A DNA stretch of 64,000 nt from RPQJ01 sp963777725 (GTDB lineage: Bacteria; Pseudomonadota; Gammaproteobacteria; Steroidobacterales; Steroidobacteraceae). The DNA lies in NCBI GenBank assembly GCA_963777725.1, contig CAVZRR010000018.1, forward strand, positions 1 through 64,000, given 5' to 3'. A model generated the notes under the pieces. It saw only the letters and a list, made by a program, of their open reading frames with translations. It had not been told where the DNA came from and ran no database searches. Both the position numbers and the translations under genes were made by a program. Below, in pieces: positions 42,051 to 50,421 of the stretch (position 1 is its first letter; every line of letters starts with the position of its first letter).

Positions 42051-44266
42051 AGCGCGCCGCGTCCGCGGTCGTGATCGGATTCGGCGGGCTGCTCTGGCTC
42101 GCGGCGATCCTGTTCATGGCGCAGACCGCGCAGAACTCCGAGCAGTTCAGCCGCCTGCATCCGTGGATCCTGATGATCAACGTCGCGGGCCTCGTCGTGC
42201 TGGTGGGGCTGCTCGCCACGAAGCTCGGCCAGCTGGTGCGCGACTGGCGCGGCCACGTGATCGGCTCGCGGCTCAAGGCGCGCATGGTGTGGATCTTCGG
42301 CGTGCTGGCCACGCTGCCGATCCTGCTCGTGTACTTCTTCGCGGTGCAGTTCCTGAACCGCGGCATCGACAGCTGGTTCAACGTCGAGATCCGCCAGAGC
42401 CTCGACGATGCGCTGGTGCTGTCCCGCTCGGCGCTCGAGACGCGCATGCGCGAGCAACTCGCGAGCACCGAGGCGATTGCCGACGAATTGTCGATGGTCG
42501 GCGGGCCGACGCCCGGTCCGCTCGAGCGGCTGCGCCGGCAGTCGGGCGCGCTCGAGCTGATCGTGTCGACGGAGAGCGGTGCCGTGGTCGCGGTGAGCAA
42601 GGGTCCGTCGTCGGAGGTCGTGCCGGACGAGGTGCCGAGCGAGGTGCTGCTGCAGGTGCGCCAGGGCCGGCCCTTCGTCAGTCTCGAGCCGCAGGCGGAG
42701 GGCGGCTACGTCGTGCGGACCGCCGTGCCGCTCAGTGGCGCCTCGTCTGGACGCGGGCGGATGGTGCTGCAGGCGATCTATCCGGTCGCCGAGCGACTCG
42801 GCGCGCTGGCCGACACCGTGCAGGCGGCCTACCAGCAGTTCGGCGAGAAGGACTTCCTGCGCAAGCCGCTCAAGGCGAGCTTCATCCTGACGCTGACCGT
42901 CGTGCTGCTGCTGTCGCTGCTCGCGGCCTGGTACGGGGCGATCTTCACGGCGCAGCGGCTGGTGCAACCGATCCAGGACCTCGTCAAGGGCACGCGCGCC
43001 GTCGCACAGGGCGACCTCGACCTGCGCCTGCCGCTCACGTCGCACGACGAGATGGGCTTCCTGGTGCATTCGTTCAACGACATGACGCGTCGCCTGCGCA
43101 GGGCCCGCGAGGACCAGCAGAGCGCGCAGCAGGCCGCGGAAACCGAGCGCGCCAACCTCGCGGTCATCCTGGCCCGCCTCTCGACCGGCGTCGTCTCGCT
43201 CGAGCCGGACCTGCGCGTGCGCACGGCGAACCGGGCGGCGAGCATGATCCTCGGCGAGGACCTCGAGGGCTGCGTCGGCAACCGGTTTGCCGAGATCGGG
43301 TCCACCGACGGGCTGTTGCGCCAGTTCTCGGAAGCCTGCCGCGCGCGAATTGCCGCCGGCGACGTCGAGTGGCGCGAGCAGTTCACGTTCCAGGGCGGCA
43401 TGGGCCGCCGCGTGCTGATGTGCGCCTGCACCCCGCTGCCGAGCGAAGACGAGGCGGCGGGCGGCTACGTGCTGGTGTTCGACGACATCACGGTCATGCT
43501 GCAGGCGCAGCGCGAGGCGGCCTGGGGCGAGGTCGCGCGCCGGCTCGCACACGAGATCAAGAACCCGCTCACGCCGATCCGCCTCTCGGCGGAACGGATG
43601 CGGCACAAGCTGCTGCCATCGATGAACGAGAAGGACGCCCAGCTGCTCGATCGCGGCACCGAGACGATCGTGCAGCAGGTCGAGGCGATGAAGGAGATGG
43701 TCAACGCGTTCAGCGAATACGCGCGCGCGCCGCGCTTCGAGATGGCGCGCGTCAACCTGAACCAGCTGCTGACCGAGGTGACGGACCTCTACCGCGCGCA
43801 GGCCACGGGCCGGGGCGTCGCGCTCAAGGTGTCGCTCGACCCGTCGCTGTCGAGCGTCTCCGCGGATCCCGGGCGGCTGCGGCAGTTGCTGCACAACCTG
43901 CTGACCAACGCGGTCGAGGCGCTCGAGGGCCAGCCGGGCGGCGAGATCTCCGTCACCACGCGGCTCGGCGCCCGCGGCAATGAGGAAGTCGCCGAGATTT
44001 CGGTCGAGGACAACGGGCCCGGTTTCCAGCGCGAGCTGATCGGCCAGGTCTTCGATCCGTACGTCACGACCAAGGCCCGCGGCACCGGGCTCGGCCTCGC
44101 CATCGTGCGCAAGATCGTCGAGGAACACGGGGGGCACGTCGAGGCGGACAATCGCGCCCAGGGGGGCGCGCGAGTGCGCATCGAGCTGCCGTTGAACGAA
44201 TCAATGCAGGGCCAGGCCGTCCAGCGCGATGCGCGCAGGCCGGAGCCCAGGAGGGAGCGTGCATGA
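42032..44266 (+). CDS. ntrY: NtrY-type membrane sensor histidine kinase
   Basis: About 744 residues. Two N-terminal membrane helices (residues about 12-33 and 48-66) and a third near 90 precede a periplasmic region, and another membrane helix lies near residue 290. These are followed by a HAMP domain (AQRLVQPIQDLVKGTRAVAQ), a PAS domain and the kinase core. The H-box is VARRLAHEIKNPLTPIRLSA, the N-box LLHNLLTNAVEAL, then VEDNGPGF and ARGTGLGLAIVRKIVEEHGG. The layout is that of NtrY. The start may be the ATG at 42032 or a GTG nine bases earlier. Its stop overlaps the regulator start by four bases, so the two form one two-component system. Confidence 0.88.
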   Translation: MDAPSLKRAASAVVIGFGGLLWLAAILFMAQTAQNSEQFSRLHPWILMINVAGLVVLVGLLATKLGQLVRDWRGHVIGSRLKARMVWIFGVLATLPILLVYFFAVQFLNRGIDSWFNVEIRQSLDDALVLSRSALETRMREQLASTEAIADELSMVGGPTPGPLERLRRQSGALELIVSTESGAVVAVSKGPSSEVVPDEVPSEVLLQVRQGRPFVSLEPQAEGGYVVRTAVPLSGASSGRGRMVLQAIYPVAERLGALADTVQAAYQQFGEKDFLRKPLKASFILTLTVVLLLSLLAAWYGAIFTAQRLVQPIQDLVKGTRAVAQGDLDLRLPLTSHDEMGFLVHSFNDMTRRLRRAREDQQSAQQAAETERANLAVILARLSTGVVSLEPDLRVRTANRAASMILGEDLEGCVGNRFAEIGSTDGLLRQFSEACRARIAAGDVEWREQFTFQGGMGRRVLMCACTPLPSEDEAAGGYVLVFDDITVMLQAQREAAWGEVARRLAHEIKNPLTPIRLSAERMRHKLLPSMNEKDAQLLDRGTETIVQQVEAMKEMVNAFSEYARAPRFEMARVNLNQLLTEVTDLYRAQATGRGVALKVSLDPSLSSVSADPGRLRQLLHNLLTNAVEALEGQPGGEISVTTRLGARGNEEVAEISVEDNGPGFQRELIGQVFDPYVTTKARGTGLGLAIVRKIVEEHGGHVEADNRAQGGARVRIELPLNESMQGQAVQRDARRPEPRRERA

Positions 44267-45621
44267 GCAACGCGCGGATTCTGGTGGTGGACGACGAGGC
44301 CGACATCCGCGAACTCGTGCAGGAGATCCTGTCCGAGGAAGGCTATACGGTGGACGTGGCCGCGGACGCCGCGGAGGCGCGCGCCGCCTGTGCCCGGCAG
44401 GCACCCGATCTCGTGTTGCTCGACATCTGGATGCCCGACACCGACGGCATCAGTCTGCTGCGGGAGTGGCAGCAGGCGCAGTCGCTCGCTGCGCCGGTCG
44501 TCATGATGTCGGGCCACGGCACGGTCGAGACCGCGGTCGAGGCCACGCGGCTTGGTGCCGTCGATTACGTCGAGAAGCCGCTGTCGCTCGCCAAGCTGCT
44601 GCGCACGGTGCGCAGCGCGCTCGAGGAGGGCGGGCGCCGCAAGAAGGGCGCGCGCAGCCTGCTGCCGCCGCTGCTCGCCCCGGTCGGTCGCAGCCAGCGG
44701 ATGCGCGAGCTGCGCGAACAGACCAAGCAACTGGCGCCGCACGAGGCCCCGGTGCTGATCACCGGCGAGCCCGGCACGGGGCGCGAGGCTTTTGCCCGCT
44801 ACATTCACTCGCTCAGTCCTCGCTCCGCAGGCCCGTTCGTCGCCGTCTCCGCCGGGGCGATCACGGACGAAAGCGCCGCTGCTGCGTTCTACGGGACCGA
44901 AGTGGCCGGCGCGGTCCACAAGGGTCTGCTCGAGCAGGCCGAGCGCGGCGTGCTGTTCATCAACGAGCTCGGTGATCTCGCGCCGACGGCCCAGCGGCTG
45001 CTGTTCGCCGCGCTCGACACGGGCAGCTTCACGCGGCAGGGCGGCGCCACGCCGGTGAGATGCGACGCGCGGATGATCTGCTCGGCGCAACCCGGGTTCG
45101 AGAGCCGCGGCAGCGAGCCGTTCCGCCAGGACCTGCTGTCGCAGCTGAACGTGCTGAGCCTGCGCGTGCCGCCGTTGCGCGACTACGCGGAGGACGTGCC
45201 CGAGCTGCTGCGTTACTACGTCGACCGGCTCGTCGATGACCAGCGGCTGCCGTTCCGGCGCTTCAGCGTGGCCGCGCAGAACCGGCTGCGCAACTACCCG
45301 TGGCCGGGCAACATGCGCGAGCTGAAGAACCTGGTCCACCGCCTGTTGATCGGCGGGGGCACCGACGACATCCGGCTCGACGAGATCGAGCGCGAGATCT
45401 CGTCACAGGCGACCGTGGACGAGCCGCTCGTCAAGCAGGACCTGCTCTCGCTGCCGCTGCGCGAAGCCCGCGAGCACTTCGAGCGCGCCTACCTGACGCA
45501 GCAACTGCAGCTCTGCGGCGGCAAGGTCGGCCAGCTCGCGAAGCGCGTGGGCATGGAGCGCACGCACCTGTATCGCAAGCTGCGCTCGCTCGGCGTGGAT
45601 TTCCGTCAGTCGGAAGACTGA
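44263..45621 (+). CDS. ntrX: NtrX-type response regulator with a degenerate sigma-54 domain
   Basis: A 452-residue protein. The receiver domain is complete: VVDDEAD, phospho-Asp in LVLLDIWMPDTDG, MMSGHG and the Lys in VEKPLS. The central AAA+ domain is present but eroded. Walker A reads GEPGTGREAF (Lys replaced by Arg) and the GAFTGA loop that contacts sigma-54 is absent (FYGTEVAGAVHKG). Walker B reads LFINEL (Asp to Asn), and the arginine-finger stretch reads FRQDLLSQLNV. The C-terminal Fis-like helix-turn-helix (GKVGQLAKRVGMERTHLYRK) is normal. It is therefore likely a phosphorylation-controlled DNA-binding regulator that does not activate sigma-54. It is translationally coupled to ntrY. 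Confidence 0.85.
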   Translation: MSNARILVVDDEADIRELVQEILSEEGYTVDVAADAAEARAACARQAPDLVLLDIWMPDTDGISLLREWQQAQSLAAPVVMMSGHGTVETAVEATRLGAVDYVEKPLSLAKLLRTVRSALEEGGRRKKGARSLLPPLLAPVGRSQRMRELREQTKQLAPHEAPVLITGEPGTGREAFARYIHSLSPRSAGPFVAVSAGAITDESAAAAFYGTEVAGAVHKGLLEQAERGVLFINELGDLAPTAQRLLFAALDTGSFTRQGGATPVRCDARMICSAQPGFESRGSEPFRQDLLSQLNVLSLRVPPLRDYAEDVPELLRYYVDRLVDDQRLPFRRFSVAAQNRLRNYPWPGNMRELKNLVHRLLIGGGTDDIRLDEIEREISSQATVDEPLVKQDLLSLPLREAREHFERAYLTQQLQLCGGKVGQLAKRVGMERTHLYRKLRSLGVDFRQSED

Positions 45622-46169
45622 CGCGCCGGGAAGTCCCGCATCGCGGCCTGCACCGCGGTGGTCACGGCCGCTGGCTCGAGGCTCCCCTTGCCAATCCGGC
45701 TCGAAATGCGCCCTTGCCAGACCTCGGCGTTGCGTGCGACGTCGATCGCGTGGATCACGAGCGTGCCTTCCTGGTAGTTGCGCACGCTCGAGCTGCTCAC
45801 GTTCACGGAACTGCCGAAGCTGCCGCCCCAGCTGCCCATGCCGACGCCGACGCGGACGGGACTGTCCTCGATCTTGGTGGCGCTCGCGGTCTCGTAGGCG
45901 ATGCGCAGGTCGGGGTTCGCGTCGTCCTGCGAGTAGCCGCGCCGCTGCAATTCGCTGGCAATGGCCGCGCGAATGTTCTGGTCGAGGAGCCGCAACGGCT
46001 GGTCCGCGCCGTCCGCGCCCGGGTTCGGCGCCCAGCTGAAGGTCGCGAAGGACGCGAAATCCGCGCCCGGGTCGCGCATCGACTCGGGCTGCGGTGGCGT
46101 CGCAGCACAACCCGCCGCGAGCAGGCCGGCGAGCAGCGACGCGAACAGGCTGGGCCGCAACCCTTTCAT
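45606..46169 (-). CDS. DUF4136 family lipoprotein
   Basis: A 187-residue protein with signal SLFASLLAGLLAAGCAA and lipobox LAAGC, so it is lipid-anchored. The mature part begins DPGADFASFATFSWAPNPGA and has AIASELQRRGYSQDDANPDL and LVIHAIDVARNAEVWQGRIS, the DUF4136 pattern. I chose the ATG at 46169, directly before the hydrophobic stretch. Its 3' end overlaps the end of ntrX by 16 bp (convergent). The cytochrome c5 gene lies 7 nt upstream on the same strand. Function unknown. Confidence 0.82.
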   Translation of the reverse strand: MKGLRPSLFASLLAGLLAAGCAATPPQPESMRDPGADFASFATFSWAPNPGADGADQPLRLLDQNIRAAIASELQRRGYSQDDANPDLRIAYETASATKIEDSPVRVGVGMGSWGGSFGSSVNVSSSSVRNYQEGTLVIHAIDVARNAEVWQGRISSRIGKGSLEPAAVTTAVQAAMRDFPARQSSD

Positions 46170-46176
46170 CCGTTCG

Positions 46177-46698
46177 TCACTGCGACGCAGCGACGATGTA
46201 GTCCACGGCATTGATGACCGACTGGTCGGACAGGTCGGTGCGGCCGCCCTTCGGCGGCATGTAGCCGCCCTTGCCCTGGTAACCCTGCAGCGCGTGCGTA
46301 TGCAGCGTATCCGCGCCCTGCGCGATGCGCGGCGCCCAGGCCGCCACGTCGCCCAGCTTGGGGGCCCCGGCGATGCCGGCCCCGTGGCAGGCGACGCAAG
46401 CCTGGTTGTAGACGGTCTCGCCCGGCAGGTCCTCCGCCGCGGCGACGGCTTCGGCGGCAGCCGCCGGCGCGGGTGCGGCGAGCGCCGAGTTGTCCGCGCC
46501 GGCGACGGCGACCCGCGCGACCGGCGCGATGCGCGCCAGCAACTCCTGCTGGAAGACCGGGTCTTCGCTCTTGTGCTGCAGCAGGTTGGGCCCGGCGATC
46601 AGGCGGGCGAGGATGATCAGGCCGATCGTCACGCCGAGCAGGATGCCCAGCACCAGCATGAAAGTGTCGAAGAACTTGCGGTCGTGCGAGGCGCTCAC
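46177..46698 (-). CDS. Membrane-anchored c5-type cytochrome
   Basis: A 173-residue protein. One N-terminal membrane helix (LVLGILLGVTIGLIILARLI) anchors it, an Ala/Pro-rich linker follows (AAPAPAAAAEAV), then a single-heme domain with CVACHGAGIAGAPKLGD (CXXCH) and the Met ligand in GGYMPPKGGRTDLSD. This is the cytochrome c5 pattern. It would carry electrons at the periplasmic face of the inner membrane. It starts at ATG 46698 and shares a strand with the DUF4136 gene downstream. Confidence 0.88.
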   Translation of the reverse strand: MSASHDRKFFDTFMLVLGILLGVTIGLIILARLIAGPNLLQHKSEDPVFQQELLARIAPVARVAVAGADNSALAAPAPAAAAEAVAAAEDLPGETVYNQACVACHGAGIAGAPKLGDVAAWAPRIAQGADTLHTHALQGYQGKGGYMPPKGGRTDLSDQSVINAVDYIVAASQ

Positions 46699-46774
46699 GA
46701 TGGCTCCAGGGATCAGGGCGAAACGAGGCCGCGAAGTATAGCGTGCCGATTGGCGTGTCGCGCGCCCCGGGAAA

Positions 46775-46803
46775 TGGACGCGGCCCGGCGCCGGGGCTAT
46801 GAT
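46775..46803 (+). promoter_or_regulatory. Promoter of the tRNA-Arg gene
   Basis: TGGACG (46775-46780) and TATGAT (46798-46803) are separated by 17 nt. The tRNA begins 30 nt after the -10. Confidence 0.55.
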
Positions 46804-46832
46804 TCCCGCCCCTTTTCAGGGGCTCAAGCCAC

Positions 46833-46909
46833 GCGCCCGTAGCTCAGTTGGATAGAGTACTGCCCTCCGAAGGCAGGGGTCACAGGTTCGAATCCTGTCG
46901 GGCGCGCCA
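46833..46909 (+). tRNA. tRNA-Arg (anticodon CCG)
   Basis: A 77-nt cloverleaf. The acceptor arm is GCGCCCG/CGGGCGC, the D-loop AGCTCAGTTGGATAGAGT, and the anticodon arm CTGCC-CTCCGAA-GGCAG with CCG in the loop centre. The T-arm is ACAGG-TTCGAAT-CCTGT, the discriminator is G, and the CCA end is encoded in the DNA. It reads CGG codons. Confidence 0.97.
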
Positions 46910-47902
46910 TCCTGGGAAGCCGACCAGCTTCTGCGCGTCCTCGTCCCACAGCTTCAGTCGGGCACAGCGCAGGCTGTCCCGGATCGTCAGCCGCGGCGCC
47001 GCCTGCAGGCGCGGGCTGGACTCGAAGCACTCCCGCAACCGGTAGTTCGGCACCCGGCTCGAGAGATGGTGGATGTGGTGGTAACCGATGTTGCCGGTGA
47101 ACCAGTGCGCCACGCGCGGCAGGTCGTAGAACGAGCTGCCGGCCATCGCCGCCGCATCGGCCTGCCATCGCTCCTGCCGTACCCAGTAGGTTCGCTCGAA
47201 CTGGTGCTGCACGTAGAAAAGCCACACGCCGGCCGCGCCGGCGATCAGCAGCAGCGGCAGCTGCACGGCCAGCACCGCCTGCCAGCCGAAGATCCAGCAC
47301 AACGCGAACCCCGCGACCGCGAGTGCGAGGTTGTTCCACAGCGCGCTGGCCCATTCGGCGCGCCAGGCCAGCGGCAGGTCGAACGGGATCCGGTGCTTGA
47401 TCAGGATCTGGTAGAGCGGCCCGATGCCGAGCAGCACCGGCATGCTGCGATAGAGCCGGTAGGCGAGTCGGCGGGGCGCGGATAGCGACTGGTACTCGCG
47501 CACCGTCAGCGTCTGGATGTCGCCGAGGCCGCGCCGGTCGAGGTTGCCCGAGGTGGCGTGGTGGATCGCGTGCGTCTTGCGCCAGTACGCGAACGGGAAG
47601 AACGTGAGCAGGCCGAGCACCGCGCCGACCGCGCGGTTCAGGCGCGCGCTGGCGAAGAACGAGCCGTGCCCGCAGTCGTGCTGGATGATGAACAGCCGGA
47701 TGTAGAGCCCCGCGACCGGCAGCACGAGCAGCAGCGACCAGCCGCCGCTCCACTCGAACAGCAGCACCGCGAGCGTCCACAGCGCGACGAACGGCGGCAA
47801 CGTGTTGGCGAGCTGCCAGAGCGCCCGGCGAGGATCCGGCCGGGCGTATTCGCGGACCAGGCTGCGCAGCGTCTCGGGCGCTTCGCTGCCGGCCATGGCC
47901 AT
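46880..47902 (-). CDS. Membrane fatty acid desaturase; 3' end runs into the tRNA gene
   Basis: A 340-residue di-iron desaturase. The three His boxes are HDCGH (in IQHDCGHGSFF), HAIHH (in RKTHAIHHATSG) and HHIHH (in IGYHHIHHLSSRVPN), with four or more membrane helices between (for example SLLLVLPVAGLYIRLF). Substrate and regiospecificity are not readable. The frame has no stop before 46880, so the last residues (RARQDSNL) are antisense to the tRNA-Arg gene. Natural relatives appear to end around KLVGFPG, so the native stop may have been lost or an indel overlooked. It starts at ATG 47902, overlapping the stop of the upstream NYN gene by one base. Confidence 0.8.
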   Translation of the reverse strand: MAMAGSEAPETLRSLVREYARPDPRRALWQLANTLPPFVALWTLAVLLFEWSGGWSLLLVLPVAGLYIRLFIIQHDCGHGSFFASARLNRAVGAVLGLLTFFPFAYWRKTHAIHHATSGNLDRRGLGDIQTLTVREYQSLSAPRRLAYRLYRSMPVLLGIGPLYQILIKHRIPFDLPLAWRAEWASALWNNLALAVAGFALCWIFGWQAVLAVQLPLLLIAGAAGVWLFYVQHQFERTYWVRQERWQADAAAMAGSSFYDLPRVAHWFTGNIGYHHIHHLSSRVPNYRLRECFESSPRLQAAPRLTIRDSLRCARLKLWDEDAQKLVGFPGWRARQDSNL

Positions 47903-48747
47903 CAGCTCGCGATCGCCTTGACGACGTAACCGCCGGACTTCTCGTCCTTCTCGATCTCGATCAGCTTGCGCGCCTGCGCTTCCTCGAGCAGCTGGCTGAA
48001 GCTGCGGAAGCCGTGGTAGGTCTCGTTGAAGCCCGGGCGCTGGCGCTTCAGCGCCTGCTTGATCATCGATCCCCAGATCTTCTCGTCTTCCTCGCGGTCC
48101 TCGGCCAGCGCCTCGATCGTGGCGAGCACGAGGTCGAACGCTTCCTGCTTCTTCTCGTCCTCGGAGCGCGGCGTCTCGGCGGCCACCGGTGGTGGCGCGA
48201 GCTCGGCCTGCTTCGCTGCCGGCTGTGACGGCTGCTTGGCCGGTGCCCGGCGCCGGCCGCGCCGCTGCTCGTCCTTGCGCACCAGGTCGTCGTAGTAGAT
48301 GAACTCGTCGCAGTTGGCGATCAGCAGGTCGGACGTCGAGCTCTTGACGCCTACGCCGATCACGAGCTTGTTGTTCTCGCGCAGCTTGCTGACGAGCGGC
48401 GAGAAGTCGGAGTCGCCGCTGACGATCACGAACGTGTCGACGTGCGACTTCGTGTAGCAGAGGTCGAGCGCGTCGACGACCATGCGGATGTCGGCCGAGT
48501 TCTTGCCCGACATCCGCACGTGCGGGATCTCGATCAGCTCGAACGAGGCTTCGTGCATCGGCGCCTTGAATTCCTTGTAGCGCTCCCAGTCGCAGTAGGC
48601 CTTCTTGACGACGATGCTGCCCTTGAGCAGCAGCTTCTCGAGCACCTTGCCGATGTCGAATTTCGAGTACTTCGCGTCGCGGACGCCGAGCGCGACGTTC
48701 TCGAAGTCGCAGAACACGGCGATGTTGGTGATCGTTGGTTTGGCCAT
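47902..48747 (-). CDS. NYN-domain nuclease-like protein with C-terminal OST-HTH (LOTUS) domain
   Basis: A 281-residue protein. The N-terminal NYN (PIN-like, LabA/DUF88) domain has the acidic residues in NIAVFCDFENVALG, SADIRMVVDALDLCY and TFVIVSGDSDFSPLVSKLRE. It is followed by a basic, Pro/Ala-rich linker (RRGRRRAPAKQPSQPA, about residues 180-200). A C-terminal winged helix of the OST-HTH type follows, with GSMIKQALKRQRPGFNETYH, GFRSFSQLLEEAQARKLIE. NYN-LOTUS proteins are thought to bind and cleave structured RNA; bacterial substrates are unknown. Its stop overlaps the desaturase start by one base. Confidence 0.82.
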   Translation of the reverse strand: MAKPTITNIAVFCDFENVALGVRDAKYSKFDIGKVLEKLLLKGSIVVKKAYCDWERYKEFKAPMHEASFELIEIPHVRMSGKNSADIRMVVDALDLCYTKSHVDTFVIVSGDSDFSPLVSKLRENNKLVIGVGVKSSTSDLLIANCDEFIYYDDLVRKDEQRRGRRRAPAKQPSQPAAKQAELAPPPVAAETPRSEDEKKQEAFDLVLATIEALAEDREEDEKIWGSMIKQALKRQRPGFNETYHGFRSFSQLLEEAQARKLIEIEKDEKSGGYVVKAIAS

Positions 48748-48759
48748 GGGCGGATCGTA

Positions 48760-49380
48760 TCACCGGCTCACGACCAACGCCGCGGCGGCGAACATCAGCG
48801 TCCCTGCGGCGCGCCGTAATGCGACTTGCGCCCGCTCGTCGGCGAAGAAACCTCGCGCGCGGGATGCCAGGAGCGCGTAGCCGGTATTAACCCCGCCGAT
48901 CACGACGATCAGCATGACGACGAGCAGCAGGAGGTCGGCCGCGCCCAGCGTCGAGAGGTCGACGAAGCCCGGCAGCAGGGCCGCGTAGAACAGCATCGCC
49001 TGCACGTGCCCGAACATCAGCAGCAGCCCGGCGGCGTAGTTGCGCCAGAAGTGCCGCTCGTGTTTCCCGCTCCGGCCAATCGCCGGTGTCGGGCGAGGCC
49101 GGGTCCACCAGTATGCGCAGCCCTGCCACACCAGGTACGCCGCGCCGGCAACGCGCAGCATCTCGAAGAGGTCGCCCATGGACCGCGCTGCAGCGGCCAT
49201 TCCCGCGATCGCGAGCATCAGGAACAGCAGGTCGCCGGTCACGACGCCCGCGTTGATCGCCATCGCGGGACGCAGGCCGTCCGTGACGGCGCGCGCCACG
49301 ATTGCGGTCACCGCAGGGCCGGGCGTCAGCGCGGCGACGAGCACGACCGTGGACAGCGCAAGAAACGCGGCCGGCGACAT
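48760..49380 (-). CDS. LysE/RhtB family amino-acid exporter
   Basis: A 206-residue membrane protein with about six helices. The family signature is at the N-terminus, VLVAALTPGPAVTAIVARAV (TPGP motif), followed by GVVTGDLLFLMLAIAGMAA. MLRVAGAAYLVWQGCAYW and a last segment FADERAQVALRRAAGTLMFA complete it. These proteins export amino acids such as lysine, threonine or homoserine lactone; the substrate is not readable. Starts at ATG 49380, eight bases after the corA stop. Confidence 0.85.
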   Translation of the reverse strand: MSPAAFLALSTVVLVAALTPGPAVTAIVARAVTDGLRPAMAINAGVVTGDLLFLMLAIAGMAAAARSMGDLFEMLRVAGAAYLVWQGCAYWWTRPRPTPAIGRSGKHERHFWRNYAAGLLLMFGHVQAMLFYAALLPGFVDLSTLGAADLLLLVVMLIVVIGGVNTGYALLASRARGFFADERAQVALRRAAGTLMFAAAALVVSR

Positions 49381-49388
49381 TCCGGCGG

Positions 49389-50363
49389 CTAGAGCCAGCC
49401 CTTGCGGCGGAAGTAGATGTAGGGGATGACCGCCGAGACCACCATCGCGACCAGCGCCATCGGGTAGCCCCAGTGCTTGTCCAGTTCCGGCATGAAGTGG
49501 AAGTTCATGCCGTAGATGCTCGCGACCAGCGTCGGCGGCAGGAACATCACCGCGGCGACCGAGAAGATCTTGATGATGTTGTTCTGCTCGAGGTTGATCA
49601 GTCCGAGCACCGCGTCGAGCAGGAACTGCACCTTGTTGCCGAGGAAGCTCGCGTGGTCGGAGAGCGACTGCACGTCGCGCAGCGTGGACTTGAAGCGGCC
49701 GCGCTGGTCCTGCGACAGCGAGACGTTGGTCGCCTGCTGCACGTACATCAGCAGCCGCTGGAAGCTCACGAGGCTCTCGCGGGCCTTCGAGATCAGGTCG
49801 CCGTTCACGCCGATCTTCTGGATCATCGCGTGCAGGTCGCGATTGCTGGCCGCCGCGCCGTTGGTGCGCGGAAAGATCGTCAGCGACACGGCGTCGAGTT
49901 CCATCTGCACCCGCTCGAGCAGGTCGGCGATGCGCTCGGTGAAGGCCTCGAGCAGCCCGGCCAGCAGCGTCGCCGAGGACGTGCAGGCGGCCGGCGAGCG
50001 CTCGACGTGGGTCATGAACCGCCGCACCGGCGTCGGGTCCACGTAGCGGTTGGTGATCAGCCGGTCGTTCGCGAGGATGAACGTGATTGCGCTGCTTTCG
50101 GGCGCCGCCGAGTCGAGCTTGCTGCCGACCGTGGCCGTCATGTAGACGGCGCCGCCTTCCTCGTAGAGGCGGTTCGACGTCTCGATCTCCTTCATCTCGT
50201 CGCGCGTCGGCACGTCCACCGTGAGCAGCGACTCGACGGCTTTCTCTTCCTCGGGCGTCGGCTCGAAGAGGTCGGCCCACAGGAACTCGTCCGGGAACGG
50301 CGCCGGCGGCGCGTGTTCGACCCAGGTGTAGCCGCTGCCGGTCGGGATCAGGAGGCGAAGCAT
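49389..50363 (-). CDS. corA: CorA-type magnesium/cobalt transporter
   Basis: A 324-residue protein. A large cytoplasmic domain, with long helices such as QLERVQMELDAVSLTIF-like ERVQMELDAVSLTIFPR, precedes two C-terminal membrane helices. The selectivity signature YGMNFHFMPEL follows the first one (SVAAVMFLPPTLVASI). The last residues KGWL are basic and cytoplasmic, as in CorA. I chose the ATG at 50363 because MLRLLIPTGSG begins the fold and AGGAGGCG... on the sense strand upstream does not support longer forms. Ion selectivity (Mg, Co or Ni) is inferred. Confidence 0.87.
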   Translation of the reverse strand: MLRLLIPTGSGYTWVEHAPPAPFPDEFLWADLFEPTPEEEKAVESLLTVDVPTRDEMKEIETSNRLYEEGGAVYMTATVGSKLDSAAPESSAITFILANDRLITNRYVDPTPVRRFMTHVERSPAACTSSATLLAGLLEAFTERIADLLERVQMELDAVSLTIFPRTNGAAASNRDLHAMIQKIGVNGDLISKARESLVSFQRLLMYVQQATNVSLSQDQRGRFKSTLRDVQSLSDHASFLGNKVQFLLDAVLGLINLEQNNIIKIFSVAAVMFLPPTLVASIYGMNFHFMPELDKHWGYPMALVAMVVSAVIPYIYFRRKGWL

Positions 50364-50421
50364 GGCGGGAGCCCAGAGTTCCGTGCAGCCTTGTAGCACA
50401 GGGACGCTGGGCGCGCCTCGG

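Noticed and set aside
46880..48763. A single 627-codon fusion of NYN protein and desaturase
   Set aside because: The upstream part is the NYN gene read in the wrong frame; the two genes are separate with a TGATG junction.
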